The translations under genes and the position numbers were made by a program. Positions 46,976-60,899 of a stretch of DNA of 64,000 nucleotides are shown here, piece by piece. Source of the stretch: Monosporascus cannonballus (Eukaryota; Ascomycota; Sordariomycetes; Xylariales); assembly GCA_004154925.1 (NCBI GenBank), contig QJNS01000118.1, forward strand, positions 4,822-68,821, in the 5' to 3' direction. The notes under the pieces were generated by a model that saw nothing but the letters and a program-made list of their open reading frames with translations, ran no database searches and had not been told where the DNA came from. Each line of letters begins with the position of its first letter. Positions within the stretch are counted from its first letter, which is position 1.

Positions 46976-47077
46976 AGTTGGTGATCCATCACGTAACCTA
47001 ATCTACTTGATTCCTTGGCTGATTCCGTTGCGACCGTTTCTGGAGGCCGTAATCTGCTGTGTCGTAATATATTTAAA
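46976..47077 (-). repeat. partial LTR, minus orientation (5' part)
   Basis: The reverse complement gives TATTACGAC, then CGGCCTCCAGAAACGGTCGC, then GGTTACGTGATGGATCACCA and TACTGGTCGTAAG, that is, the first about 100 bp of the LTR family. It breaks off at the junction with the plus-oriented fragment, and marks the right edge of the AT-rich complex. Confidence 0.75.
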
Positions 47078-49293
47078 TAGGCTTAAGCTAATAATAATTC
47101 GTATAGTTAAAGAATAGGGATTTAATATAACGCTATTATCTATGTCTACTAATGCGCACAAAACCTACGTGGCATAGGATATGTCCATATTCTATATACA
47201 TTCTTAAACTGTCTTCCCCAGTGTTGAGTAGTTGGCTGGGAGCAAGCTCTCGAATACTACGCTACATATCTCGGAGGTGGAGTACTTGAGCGCGGGAATA
47301 GATGACTTGGCTGTGTATACCCTTTTGTCCCTGTGATATTGACATCTGATAAGACAGTAGTAAAACATATGCTGCCAGCCCAATCGGCCAGCCTGAGCTC
47401 GTGAATACCTTTCTGTAATCGAGCACCCTCCTTGACCACATCATGAGCAGCCACGGAAAAAAAAAAGGCGGGGTAGATCTAGCTCTCCGGCACAATAGGC
47501 ACAGTTTTGACAAGACTACAGGAGCAACTGAAATGTTCTAGGCGAAGGGGGGGCGCACTGAGCCAATGACCTCCTTTATATGAACACACGAGAACAAGTC
47601 CAAGTGGTAATTAATCTATATAAGGGGAGGCTCGAATCTGATATAACCTTTAAACTGCATATAGCGGCGCAACTTCGAAGGGGCGTCGACAATAAGCGGC
47701 AAATAGTTGCTGATGGCTAAAGTATAATGCAAGCAGGGTGCTTTTCTCAACAGGAATTGGCCGATGGCGGGGACGTTACAATGAATACCTGCCGAGCTCC
47801 GGACCGTCCAGCGAGGTCGGCGATTACTACTTCAAAACGCCAGGCCAACCCCCCGGTGGGTCTGCTGCTAAGCGGGCCCTGCCCTGCCACTGAGCCTTCA
47901 AGAGCTAAGAGTCGTCCCATTATAAAGTGGCACCTTGCATTTTTCGGGATTATTGAGATTTGACATACCCAGAAGGCGGTACGCGCTAACCATAAGAGTA
48001 CAAAGCTGATATGACCCAAAAGGCTTGGCTCATATTGGGACGAGCTGAGAAGTCTTAAAGGGCTTGGCGCCTTCAGCCCCTTGAGCCAAGGAAAAGTGTC
48101 AGGGTCCAACTGGCTCCAGGGTTTAAGCAGACTAAGCACCTTGAGCCATTAAAAGATATATACGCTTACTACCTCCCTAGCGCTGAGACAAATTACCTAC
48201 TTGCAACATAACTTAGTTGCGCAAATTGCATTTTGGAATACTAAAGTAACCAATATCTTTATTCCTTAAGTTTTACGGTATAACTGTTAAATAAACCGTA
48301 CAACTAGATTTAATTGTTAGGGAACTATACTGGCAGTTATATACGCATATTAGCGTAATATTCCAATTGTAAGGCTAAGGGGTGTATCAGCATAAGGTGT
48401 TAACTTATGCCTTAGTTTTAGCGTATTAAGTAATGAACAAAAGTGAACGAAGGTTATTATGTCGCTTTTTCTTTTACCCTACTAAGAGCCGAATTCCCAA
48501 ATAAGTGAATAATAACCCATAGCAGTATGTGGTCCGCACATGTGAGTCCGGATTATACATAGGTATTGGTCCGTCTTTTAAACCCTGTTAATTTGTATGC
48601 CCGTAAGAAAACTGACAATAGCCTCGGAATATCCTTTACCGAGGATTCCTTAGCTGGGAGGCCTGCGCAGGGCGAGGCGCACGACGCGCGAGATCCACTG
48701 CGTCAGCACTGGCGAGCATGCGAAGTGTGTCGAAGGGGGATGCGTAGCCTTCTGTTTAGTGTTATGGGGCTATTTAGGAAGTGGATAAAATTAGAGTAGG
48801 GTCTAGGCTCTAATCCGTGTCAACATTCCACCTGCATAGTGAGCCGTGAGCCGAGCGAAGCTTCATACTCGAACCTCGTAAATGAATCTGTATTTGCTGT
48901 AACCGTGGAGTCGTTACAGGGATCTGGGATCACGTAAGAATTGTGAGATATCACTCGGTTACTATGCCCCGAAGTCCCTTGACATGTTATTATAGCGTCT
49001 TTCATTGCCTCCCAGGTGGATAAGCTCTCGCCGTAGCTCCGCCACAGATCCTGCCGAATTCTCGTGAAACATTGCTTTGGATGTGATAATAATGGACGCC
49101 TGCCGACATATATAAGTCAGCCATCACCGCTGTTATCATGATAGAATAGAACATTCTTATTATCGGTCTTATACATTCAGGATTCAAGTTATCGATCTCT
49201 GCCCGTTCAACAAGTCTTTCTCTTGCCTTTTCCGGATAAAGCTATATCCGCGCCTTCAAGCACTCTATTGCTGCTTATTTACCAACTGTCGCC
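47078..49293. other. gene-poor island upstream of the secreted-protein gene
   Basis: Composition returns to normal from about 47100. Open frames (for example 47257-47513 minus) show no domain. A TATATAAG word occurs near 47618. A diverged solo LTR lies at 48007-48340. The last 500 bases are the likely promoter and leader of the gene at 49294. Confidence 0.5.
48007..48340 (+). repeat. diverged solo LTR, not strongly RIP-mutated
   Basis: It starts TGATATGACCCAAAAGGCTTGG, comparable to the head of the minus-oriented LTR at 32113 (TGTTATGACCTAACGGTCTTGG). It continues with GAGCC-rich text, GATATATACG and ATAAACCGTACAACTAGATTTAATTGTTAG near its end. The family resemblance is clear but divergence is much greater than between the element A copies, and it keeps normal composition. 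Confidence 0.6.
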
Positions 49294-50403
49294 ATGTCTA
49301 TCAACGTGTCGAAGCATACCTTCCTCGCCGCAGCGCTACTCTCCTCTATGCGCTTTGCGCTAGCGCAAAACGTACGGTATGAGAACCTCGTGCTCGCCGA
49401 CTGCGGTATCGGCTTCGGAGAGAACGGTGGCTCAACTTCGCGCAAGATGATCTATTACCCCGGCGATGTGTGGACTGGCCACGACCTCGACACCTACAAG
49501 CCGACCATGGTGGTCGATGTGCCGTGGTCGGGATCATACCCCTGGGGCCAGGACGGCGGCGTCAGCGCCACTATGCCTAATGGCGACGTCTTCAGCGTGT
49601 ACATTGATCCTAGCGTCAAGGACCCCAACCGCGCTGGTGACGCGTGGCACAGTTACGAGATGGACAAGCCCCTCCAGTGCTACTCGTACCATTGGGACAA
49701 ACTGTATCAGTTGGACGACGGTTATTGGTGCTCGAGCGCGTATGTCTGCAACCACCGTGGCACGGCCTACGTCAAGCCTGGCGGAGGTAACGACGCCAAG
49801 GGTAACGACGCCAAGGGTAACGACACCAAGGACACCTTACGGATTCACGCCTCCACAAACTCGGACTGGGTCGAGCTTTACGAGCACACAGCGGCCAGTG
49901 TGCTCGGGACCGTCCGTAAGACATTCAATGACAAGAGCTTCCAATGCGACAACACAGCTATCTCGTTGGGGTCAGGCTGCAGCATTGTCTGGAAGTGCAG
50001 CGGCGACCCCGCAGATGACCTACAGTCCATCAAGCGCATGGCTGCGGGCTTTGGCGATCTGGCTAAGCGCGATGAGTTCTCCTCGACGCGTGAGGAAAAA
50101 TGGGAGGTGTGTCGCCGGCCCGACAATCGCCCAGGCCGCGAGGGCCAGTGCCTCCAGTACGAGAAGAAGGTCGACCACTTCGTCAAGGTCCCGAAATATA
50201 TCCAAATGGTCATGGATACTGTTCCTCCCGAGGGCTCCGGCCGCAACCCTTCGATACACGGCGAAATGTCCTACGAGATTACCTGCAAGTCAACGGGGCT
50301 AGAGTGCCTGCTTTGCAACACCATTGGAACCGCAATGACTGTCCCATCTGCTGGCGCCGGGGCGAGTATCTTGATCGGCTGTGCACTTTCGAAGCTTTGC
50401 TAG
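49294..50403 (+). CDS. cysteine-rich secreted protein in a repeat-flanked island, effector candidate
   Basis: A single exon encodes 369 residues. Residues 1-24 are a signal peptide (hydrophobic FLAAALLSSMRFALA, cleavage likely after ALA-Q). The mature part has 14 cysteines (37, 129, 146, 152, 218, 229, 235, 273, 286, 331, 338, 341, 363, 369), an even number suited to disulfides. A 15-nt tandem repeat gives GNDAK-GNDAK-GNDTK at 165-179. A KR at 258-259 could be a Kex2 site. The start context CGCCATGTC is good. I do not recognise the family. The frame is intact and codon use is GC-rich, although RIP-damaged retroelements lie on one side and an AT-rich block on the other. That setting is typical of rapidly evolving effector genes; an in-planta or host role is inference only. 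Confidence 0.85.
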   Translation: MSINVSKHTFLAAALLSSMRFALAQNVRYENLVLADCGIGFGENGGSTSRKMIYYPGDVWTGHDLDTYKPTMVVDVPWSGSYPWGQDGGVSATMPNGDVFSVYIDPSVKDPNRAGDAWHSYEMDKPLQCYSYHWDKLYQLDDGYWCSSAYVCNHRGTAYVKPGGGNDAKGNDAKGNDTKDTLRIHASTNSDWVELYEHTAASVLGTVRKTFNDKSFQCDNTAISLGSGCSIVWKCSGDPADDLQSIKRMAAGFGDLAKRDEFSSTREEKWEVCRRPDNRPGREGQCLQYEKKVDHFVKVPKYIQMVMDTVPPEGSGRNPSIHGEMSYEITCKSTGLECLLCNTIGTAMTVPSAGAGASILIGCALSKLC

Positions 50404-51180
50404 CTGAAGGCGGGCACTGATCTGCTCCATTGGGAGTTTGGTATCAATATTGTCCGGCCAGGGGTGGAGCATTTTGGGTTGTATTTTGAATCAGCAGCGG
50501 GAGTAGTCGCGTGTACAAGCATAGATTTAATTAATTCGGTCTGGCTGTAGTAATAGGGGGGGAGATGGACAGAAGTTGGATGGTGCGACGGGAGGTTTTC
50601 CTTTCTGGTTGTCAGATACAGCTAAAACTTGGTCTATACAGCTCGGTTTTAACCCTAATAGTTAAGAGTTGTGCTATTCGCGTATTGGTACTTTTATATG
50701 GGAGCTCAACACAACTATTTCAGACCTGCCATTCGCCTGTCGGACTTTTCACCACCCGTTTCACCGGCTTTGTTGGGCGTTAAGAAAACCGTTATTTTGC
50801 AGTAATTTCGCGGTTATGTATTGCGTTATCAGGATTAATGTTATGACATAACAGGCTTGGCCATTACAGAGACGGGTGGGCCCTCCGAAAACGAAAAACC
50901 AATTAAGCGTGGAATTATGTAACGGGCTTAAGGGGCTTAGCTTAGTTTATTGGTTAAAGGTCTTTAAACTTACGAAAGCTCAAAGGGGCTTAAAAAGGCT
51001 TAATAGATAAGGTGCCGTTCAATCGGTACAAACGTGTTACGACTTACCTCAGCTAGCTCAGGCCTCCCTGGCTCGTTTTTCCAATTTCTTCAAAGTCACT
51101 CAAATACCGCTCCACAACGCTAAATATTAACCAATCAAATCCCAAATCCCCGTAACGAGCCAGCGAGGCCTAAGTTATAA
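50404..51180. other. 3' flank and transition to the AT-rich block
   Basis: No gene seen. Short words resembling the LTR family (TAACGGGCTTAAGGGGCTTAG near 50918; GTGTTACGACTTACC near 51034) suggest old LTR debris. The end carries the inverted repeat listed separately. Confidence 0.45.
51060..51171. repeat. inverted repeat, 18-bp arms, at an AT-block edge
   Basis: 51060-51077 (AGGCCTCCCTGGCTCGTT) pairs with 51154-51171 (AACGAGCCAGCGAGGCCT), 17 of 18 positions complementary, with a 76-base spacer. It sits immediately before composition collapses to AT-rich at about 51180. Confidence 0.7.
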
Positions 51181-54100
51181 TTACGTAAAAACGGTTTCGT
51201 TTAATATATTTGCTTTTTCAAAAAAACAAAAATCCGTAATAACTTAATAATAATACGTTTTTGTAATTATATATATATATATATACGATTATTTTAACTA
51301 TAGCTTATTATTAATATTACGATAATCTTAATCAGAACTTATTTACTACTTTTAAACCTTAACGCGTATAATAATTGTAGCCCGAGCCCGTTATATTATT
51401 ATCCTTTTTCTTAAAATATGATAAATTCGAATTTTCCTAGTTTTATCGGGCCACGCCTTTAAAATAAAATATACGTATGCGTACTTTAAATTTTTAATAT
51501 TAATATAAAAAAATTAATATAACGTTTGAAAATTTTATTCGTAATTGGGTTTTTTGTAACGATTTAGGCCAAATTATTAATTCGACCATTTGGATTAATC
51601 AATTAATTAACGTTTTAAAAAAAAAATAAATACGTAAAAAGTTATTAATATACGAAAATTAACAGGAATTTTTGATTCTGGCTAATTAGGACCCCGTTAT
51701 ACGTAAATACCATAATATATTATATAGGGAACTTATAATTTTCATAAAAAGGCCTGGATTTTGTCGCCCGCCGGAAAAAATATTATTCGAAATTAAAATA
51801 ATATATATCACTTTAAACGAAAATTAATACTTTATAAAAACGCTTACCTTTAATTAATTTAAATTTTTAAACCAAATAATTATATATCTTAGGAAAAAAT
51901 AACAATCGTATAATACGAAATAAAAAACAAAACGGTTTTGTAATAATAACAATCCGGATATTTTTATATATTTTTTTATTATTCTAATTATTATGGTTAA
52001 AATAATTTCTAAGATTAACGGCAATTATCTATCTTATTTATTAAGCAGGTTTTTATTATTTTCAAATTTATTACGGAATAATATCGATATATTAAAAAAA
52101 TTAAGTATTTACGAAAATTATTATACGTTAAATAAAGATATAATTCGGTTAACGGAAAAAATTAAAATAACCGTATTAATTTTTTTATAATTATATAATT
52201 TTAATTAGGATAAATTACGCTTTATAATTAGGTACAATAAGGCGATATCGTATTTTGGTACGATAATTTTAATATTTAAAATTATATTCGTAATATAATA
52301 TTTTAATACGATACCGTTATACGGAATATTATTATTGCTTTTACCCGTTATTATAACCGTATTTTTTAAAAAAAAGTTAAAATAATTTATATTCCGGCTT
52401 AATTAATATTATAAAATAAAATGATTTTATAAAATGTTATAATAATATTTGGTATTATTTAATATTTTTTGTTAATTCGTAATTAATATTATCCGGATTT
52501 TATTTCTTATTTTTATTAATACGTTTTATAAATATAATAAATAAAAATTCCCCGGTTTTTCCAAATTAAAACATATTCCGTATAATAAACGCCGTTTAAT
52601 TTCATTAAATACAATTAACGAAAATAAAGGTATTATCGACGGTACTTATAACGTTTATCGAAAGTTTTTCCAAAGGATATATAAATTCCAAAAAAAATAA
52701 TCCTATCGGTTTTCGGAACATTTTTATTTTATTTATAAAAATTAGAAAATAATTAATTATATTCGCAAAATATAGGTTAATTAAATTAAAATAACCGATT
52801 TATACGATAAATAATAATAATTTGTTTTATTTTTATTTTATTCTATATATAAATAAATTTTTTATTTATATTTATAAGTACTTATTAGCCCGATAATATA
52901 ACCGGAACATATAAAATATAAATAACTTTAAAAACTAATCGTTAATTTTTAAATAAAATAACATAATTATATTAAAAATTGCCGAAATTCCATTTTTTCG
53001 AACCTTTTATTTTTTATATGCATAATATTCGTATATTTGCGTTATTTTTATAAGAATTACGTATCCGATACGAATTATATATAATAAAAACGTTTAACGT
53101 ATATGGAATTTTCCGGAATATTTTGATTAAAAATTTTTTTTAAAAGTCAAATTTACCGAACTTATAAAATATATATATTCCCGGTTAACCGTCGCCGAAT
53201 TTAAATTTATCGCGTATAACGTAATTTCTAAATATTTTGGTTATACCGGATAAATAAGGGAAATATTGCGAAATCTTAATTAGGACATATTAATAAATAA
53301 AGATCTTTCCGACGAAAATCTTTTATTATTATTTATTAATAATATATTACTTAATAATATAAATAATTTAATAAATAATTCGTAAATATTTTATTTTTTA
53401 ATTCGGGAATATAATTTACTTATATTATTTTTAAGCGGCGCAATTCTAATCAAAACGTACCGAATAAGGCCTTTTTATTAAATAATTACGGGACCGGAAA
53501 TATTTTTAATACGGCTAATATTCCATAAGGCGATAACTTTTTTAACCTTATTAAAAATAATAACCAACCGTTAATCGATACCGTTTTTATTAATAAAAAA
53601 TTTTGAAATTATTATTACTTTTTTTAAAAAGCCCAGATTTATTTATACTTTTTATATATTATATAATATGGCAACGTTAATTATATTAAACGGTTAATAT
53701 TAATATTATTTTTTATAACGCCGGTTAATTTAATTACGGCAAAAAAATACTTTATTTCGATTAGATATTATGTCCTATAATATTAAATCAAATACTTATT
53801 AATTCGATCTTAATATCAAATTTAATTTTAATAAAATTTAAGGAAAAAATATAAAAAGTATTTAATCGAAAAAGCAAATATTATAATTTATGGCTTATTG
53901 GCGAATTTCGCCGGTCGAAAAATAATATATATAATATTAATATTGTTTTTTTCCGAAATTCGTTTTTAATTAAATACCGTATATCCCTATAATACGAATT
54001 TTATGCCTATTATACTTTTTCGCAAAATAAGCGTTACGTTATTTAGGACTTTCGTAACGAAATCCTTAAATATACCTATTTTCTGCTTCGGAATTTCTGG

Positions 54101-55769
54101 CTTATTAAGGAATATCCGTTTTAGATTAAAAAGGACGGCTAAAATTCTAAAAATATTTTGGCCGCGGGCCGTAAAATTATGAAAATTAAGTTTATCGATT
54201 TTAATAATACCGTACTTATTATTAATAATATAAATAAATTTAATTAGTTGGATACGGTAAAAAACAAAAATAAATTTATAAATAATTTTAATATAATTAC
54301 CCGAAAAACTTTTAATACCGAATTTGCTAAAAATAATTTGGTTCCGAATAACCATAATATCCTATATATGGAAAAAAATTATAATCTTATAATGCAAATT
54401 ATCGATAACTTAATTAATAATCTTAATTAAGGCAATCCGTTATTGTCGTTATCGTTATCGAATAAGCAAAATAAAGATTTATCGGACGAAAACGAACTAT
54501 TAATATAATTTTTTACTTTTTTATTATTTTATACTTTCATATAAATAATATAATATTTATATTATAATTTTAATATTAATATAATTTTATTATTTACGTA
54601 ATCTTAATTAATTTATTTGGGAATCGTTTTATATATTATTATAATTATTTAATTATTATATTAATATAATTTACTTATTTCCGGTAATAAAACCATAAAT
54701 AAGAAAAATAATATTTTACGATACGGTACGCAATATAATTATTAACGAAATTAATATAAGTAATTAAATTTATAATTTATATAATTTTAATTATTTATAT
54801 CTTATTTAAATATTTTGCTTTTCGTAAAATTATATAAAAATATTATATTACTTATAATTAAATATAACGTATAATTTCGGATTAATTTATATATTCCGTT
54901 TGTAATTAATTTATTAATTAACGTTTTTAAATATTTTTTAAACTTTTTTTTTCCGTTTTGCCTTTTTTCGCGTACTATTATAACCTATATATTAATAACT
55001 CCTTTTACGTTTTCGGATCCCAAAATGTTATTCGTTCTAAGCATAATATCTATATTTAAATCCTTTTAAAAATTTTTATTCGGACCATATAATAATACTG
55101 AATATTTAAGGATTACAAATAAATATTTTTTGCCGCGTTTTTATACGTAATTTACATATTTATTATCCGTATAATTCCGTAAATTATAATTATATAATAT
55201 GTATTTCCTGGTTAAGCGGCCCGGTTTATAAAATTATAAACTTTTTTTATATCGTTTATATAATATACGGTTTATATAACCTTTTTGCTAAATTATAAAA
55301 ACCGTAATTATTTAAAGGTCCGTAATTAACTTAATAATTTAATAATTTATAAGGCCGGCATAATCCGTTATAACATAAATTTTATTTTGCCGGTTATTAT
55401 TACGGAAAATATTCCGAATTATATTATTAATATTTAATGTTTATATAAATATTATATTTTTCCGTAATAAAAAGTTTCATTCGTAATATAAGCTTTTCGT
55501 AATATTACCGAATTTATAAAGTTTTCATAATTATAATTTTTTTATTAATATATATTCGTATTAATATTAAAACGTAAGGTATTTATTTTTTTCCAATTTT
55601 TCATTATATTAATATAACTTTATAATATATATTTAATATCTGGAATCGGCTACGTAATATGCATATTTCGTAAAAAATGTTTTATATTTTAAGATAATCG
55701 AATATTATTTAATTTATACGAAAATGCCTTAATCGGGATTATATTATCGGTTTTGCCTTATTATAAATT

Positions 55770-55937
55770 ATTTTAATACCGGTTCAGGTTATTTTTTGGT
55801 TAAAGATCTTATTATTCGTTTTTAAGATTATTTCTTAAAAGCAAATTATTTTTATTTTAATACCTATTTTAGTTATTTTTTAATCCGAAATCTTATTACT
55901 TATCCTTAAAGTTATTTTTTGGGGGCAAATTATTTTT
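55770..55937. repeat. 84-bp tandem duplication
   Basis: Two consecutive units share TTTTAATACC, GTTATTTTTT, TCTTATTA, TTAA.GTTATTT.TT and GCAAATTATTTTT in the same order with period 84. They differ mostly by A/G and T/C changes. Confidence 0.65.
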
Positions 55938-58900
55938 CGGAAATAAGTTATTCCTTAGGGATATTATTAACAAATCTAATTTTTTTAACCAGGCGAATAG
56001 GGTTTTTTGGGTTTATTCGGAATATATTTTCGGAAATTATAACGGAAACTGCCTTTATTATATCGGCAAGGAATTTATTTACCCTTTATAATATCGTAAA
56101 ATATATAAAGGTATATATTATAATATGGATTTCGGGTATTAAATAAAAAAGAATTAATTAATAATTATTATATCGTAAATAACGTAATTTTATATATTAA
56201 AATATAACAAATATTTAAAGTTATAAAAATTATAATTAAATAAATAATATTAATTATATATTAAATATTTATAATAATTATATTTAATATATATTTAATC
56301 GAAATAATTTTATAAATTATATTAAAAAATATATAATAAAATATAAATTTCGTATAACTTTTATATAATTATTTAATTATTTCTTTATATATTATTATTT
56401 CGCTATAAAAAATAACGTTAATTTCTTTATTTATATTTAATAACTTATATAAACTTAATAATTTATATATTTATAATTATATAATCTTAAAATTTATATA
56501 TATTTTAATTCTAATTATATATATAACTTTAAAATATTTTTATAACCTATTAATTATCCGTAAGCTTTATTTGTATATTATAAATCCTTATATATTTTTT
56601 ATTAATATTAATAATATATTCGGCAATTATTTAATATACGAGCTTTCGCTTATTTACCATATTTTATATCTTTTATTTATATTTTTAGTTTTAATTAGCC
56701 TAAATTTATATTAATAAATTTATAATATTATTAAAATTTTTAATTATAATTACTTATTTATATATATTTAATATTATGCAATTATTATAATAATAATATT
56801 ACCGTTTAATAAAACAAAATACGGTAATCGTATTTAAGAAATATATGGCGATTTAGCAAAAAATTAAAATATATATAAAGATCGTAACGGCGTTAAGTTA
56901 ATTTTCGATATAAATTATATTAATTACGGCATTATTTTCCGTATCTTATTTTTTATTATATATATCTTTTATTTAAACTTTATCTTAACTTATAAAATAA
57001 ACTTTTTTTAAATTAAACGATTATTTAATAAAGTCCTAATATTATAAGGTATTTATAAGGTAAATTTTATTATTATATGCTAAAAACGTAAATTATTTAC
57101 TGTTATATATATATTAATATATATTTTATTTACGGTAATTTCGGAATAATATTTAAATAAATATTTCCGGACCTTAATTACATATATATAATTTATAAAA
57201 AGTTAATAAAAATATATTTATATATTTTAATAATTTTTAAACCTTATTTTCATTAAATCTCGAAAAAAGTATTAAATAATATATAATATTATTTATTTTT
57301 TCCTTATATTAAAATATAATAATAAAATTATCGATACGGATAATACGAATTATTAAATAATAAATTTTTGGAACCGTAAAATAAACGTCCTCCATATTAT
57401 AAATTTAACCGGCATATATTTTTTTTAAAAAACCGTATAATTCGGGCCGTTAACCGTTTTCGGGAATTTAAAATTTATAACAATTTATATAATATAAATA
57501 ATATTAAAAATATAATAATTTTATAATCCTGATTAGAAGAAATACAGAACCGTAATATATCTTATAATATATATTATATAAATATTATTTTTATAATATT
57601 AAAGCAAAAAAAAATCCGTAATTATACGTAATTAACTGCCGAACAAATAACTTTATATAAAAATTAGATTTTTAAGTACCGCGGCATATTCGGTATTAAT
57701 ATTAAGGATTTCGGCGGTTACTCGGAATATCCGACTATTATTATACTTATGTAAAATTTTGATATAAAGGAATTCCTAAAATTAGCCGGGAAAAGAATAA
57801 AGAAATCCTTAGAACTAGCCGGGGACTTAATTATGCCGACAAAGGGAAAACGCGGCGAAAAGAAAAAAAACTAAATCCGGCCGTCGATTTTTACTAAGGG
57901 AACCAAAAAGCCCTAATTCGAAAAAAAAATAATTACCAAAATTTTTAATAAAAAAATAATAAGGTATAAAAACGGTTTCGAAAAATACTAATTAGGACCG
58001 TACGCCGATAAATATTAATTTTAATTATAAGAAAATAAAATTACAAAACGTAATTAATAAGGATTTATTACAAACCTAAGATTTTAAATATTTCGAATTA
58101 ATATTTAAGAAAAAGCGAACGCCGGAATTACTATACCAATAACGAAAAAATAACTTTCTTAATATTAGCGAAAAATTATTTATATTATTTATTTATCTAT
58201 ATAATTAATTTTTTCCTTAATTATTCGACCCGAATTAAGGTATTTTAAAAGTTAAAAAATGGGAATATTTTAAAACTTAATATGATAAACTTAAAAAAAA
58301 AACCGGAAAATAAATTTAAAATTTTTAATTCGGCGTTATAAATTAAAGGTTATAAGTTAAAAGGATAATTTACTAATAATTACGATAAATTATAATTCGA
58401 ATTGCGTAATATAAAATTCCGTTAATTTTTTTAATTAAAAAAATTTATTATATATTTATTATAATATATAATTAATCCGAATTAAAACGAATTAATATTC
58501 CGTATAAAACTTAATAAATTAAAAATTAATAAAAATAACGAATTTAATAAATAAATAATATATTAATAATTTTAATTAATATTATATAAATATTTATAAT
58601 TATCGCATTTTATAATTATAATGTTACGCTAAAACCGAATACGTTTTTTGTTATTAGCCTTAATCAAAACCGGCAAAATTCCGTTTTTTGCTTTTTAACT
58701 TAATATTGCAATTATTTTGTAATTTGTTATTAATATTATTATCCGATAAATACCATTTATTTTTAATACGTAATTCCTTAATTTCGATGAGGATTATTAT
58801 TTCGATTTTTTTTCCGATATATTTTTATAATATCGGGCTGCGGATTATTACGTTTTGGCGACGTTAGCGATTCCGGTAACAATATAAAAATAAACGAATT

Positions 58901-60899
58901 ATATAAATATGGGTACGGTAATAAAAGCGGAATTAAAAAATTAAAAATATTTAAAAATAATAAGTTTTATATTAATATTATAAATAAAAAAAATAAATTT
59001 TTCATTAGGATTATTTAATATATTACGAATTACGTATGTAAATATAGGCGTCGCCATAACCGAAATTACGATTCCAAATTATAAAGGTATATAAATTATA
59101 TACCGGTTTAATATTTAAATTATTAGGATTACCGTTAAACCGTTAATTATTAATTTAAACCGAACAACCGTATACGGTATATTTTAATTAAAACGGGACG
59201 TAATTTAAGGCAGCCTTATAATTTTTTCCGATATTTGTCAAATTTATAACATAATAATAATTCGTAATTTATATAAATCGGTTTACGGTATAAAAATATA
59301 ACGTTATTATTTTTAATTAAGCAAATTCCGCCGTTTACAAAAAATTACCTATATTTTTTGTAAAATCGAAAATATAATTTTTTTGTATATTATATATAAT
59401 ATAAAAAATAAGCGATTTTTTAAAATATTTTAATATTATTATTTATCGAAACCGGGAACCGCCTTAATTAATTTAATTATATTTTAAATTAAATATAAAC
59501 CTTTAATTTCGTTTAATTTATTTGGGAATTTAATAAATAAAAATTATTTAAATTTAATAAAAATAAATATTTATTTTGTTTTTTTACTGTTAAACGAAAA
59601 TAACCGCGCAAAAAGTAATTCGTTCGCCCGTTATTTAAATTAGGACCTTATTATTTCTTAAGTAACTGCTTTTATTAAACCAGCTTTTAATTATTTTTAC
59701 GTAAATATTTTCGAATTTAAAAATTCGGATATGTGGAGAAAATTAAGCGTATATATATTATAATAAAATTTAACCGGAATTAATTTATTACGGTTTTTTT
59801 AACATAATAATTTCGTTTTTTTAAATATGCCAAAATCGCCTTATGTACATATTTGCCATTAAATAACGCGTATTATTAAAACTTTATTTTTATCCGGTAC
59901 CGTAAGTTAAAATTATTTTATTTCAAAAATTTATAGGTAATATTTTAACTGGCCGAAAATTAAAATTAAAATTTAATAATTATTTCGTCTTAATTAAGAT
60001 TATTCGCGATAAATTACGTATTATTTTTCTTATTATTTAAGTTCGTTATATTATTTTTTATTATAACCTTTATGTTTTTATAAGTAATATAATTTTTAAT
60101 TTACCGGGCCTGGATCGTTTTCGTTATTTCAGTTTTTTTTAAAATAAATAACTTAATTTTATATTTATTAAATGCTTAATAAAGTATAAATAATATAATT
60201 TATTTATATTTAATTATATTTAATTGCTTATAATTATAAATTATTCAATTAAATCGTTATTTTAAATCCTAAATCGAAAAACTTTATAATATATTTTATT
60301 ATATTATTTAATTAATATCCGAAATATTTATACCTAATTTTAAAACGATAATAAATACGACGATACGGATAAAATTATCCAATTATTTTAAATTATTATA
60401 TATATAAATTTAATTTTCGTAAGATATTTCGGAATTATAAAATTTAATAATTTTTTTTATAACTTTTAACAAATACCCCCGGTTTATTATAATTTTAATT
60501 AAGTAATTACGGATATTTATGGTTTTCGCCTTATTATTAATATAAATAATAATTTTAATAATAAAACGTAAGTTATTAAGTTAAATTAAAAGGATATTAT
60601 TTAATAACCCGGATATATTAATTATTAAGAAATCTAAATACTTTTAATTCGAACGTTAATTCTTAAGTATAGGAAAAATAATAATATCGATTTTAGGACG
60701 ATTAATATTAAAACGCCGGATTTCCGCCTTATAACCATATTTAGTTAAGCCGTTAATTTAACGAAAGCCGTTATATTTTGCAATATTTTTCTTTATAATA
60801 TTATTAATAATTATTATATATATAAATTAATATATATAAATAGGGAAAATAAAACGTAAATTACGGATATTAATATATTTAAGCCGGAAGTTTTTTTTA

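Noticed and set aside
47257..47513. Minus-strand frames upstream of the secreted-protein gene
   Set aside because: No start context, no domain, overlapping alternatives of similar length, and a run of ten A inside.
53987..54355. Minus-strand open frame of 122 codons in the AT block
   Set aside because: Ile/Lys/Asn-dominated as expected for AT-rich noise; the plus strand shows a competing coding trace at the same place.
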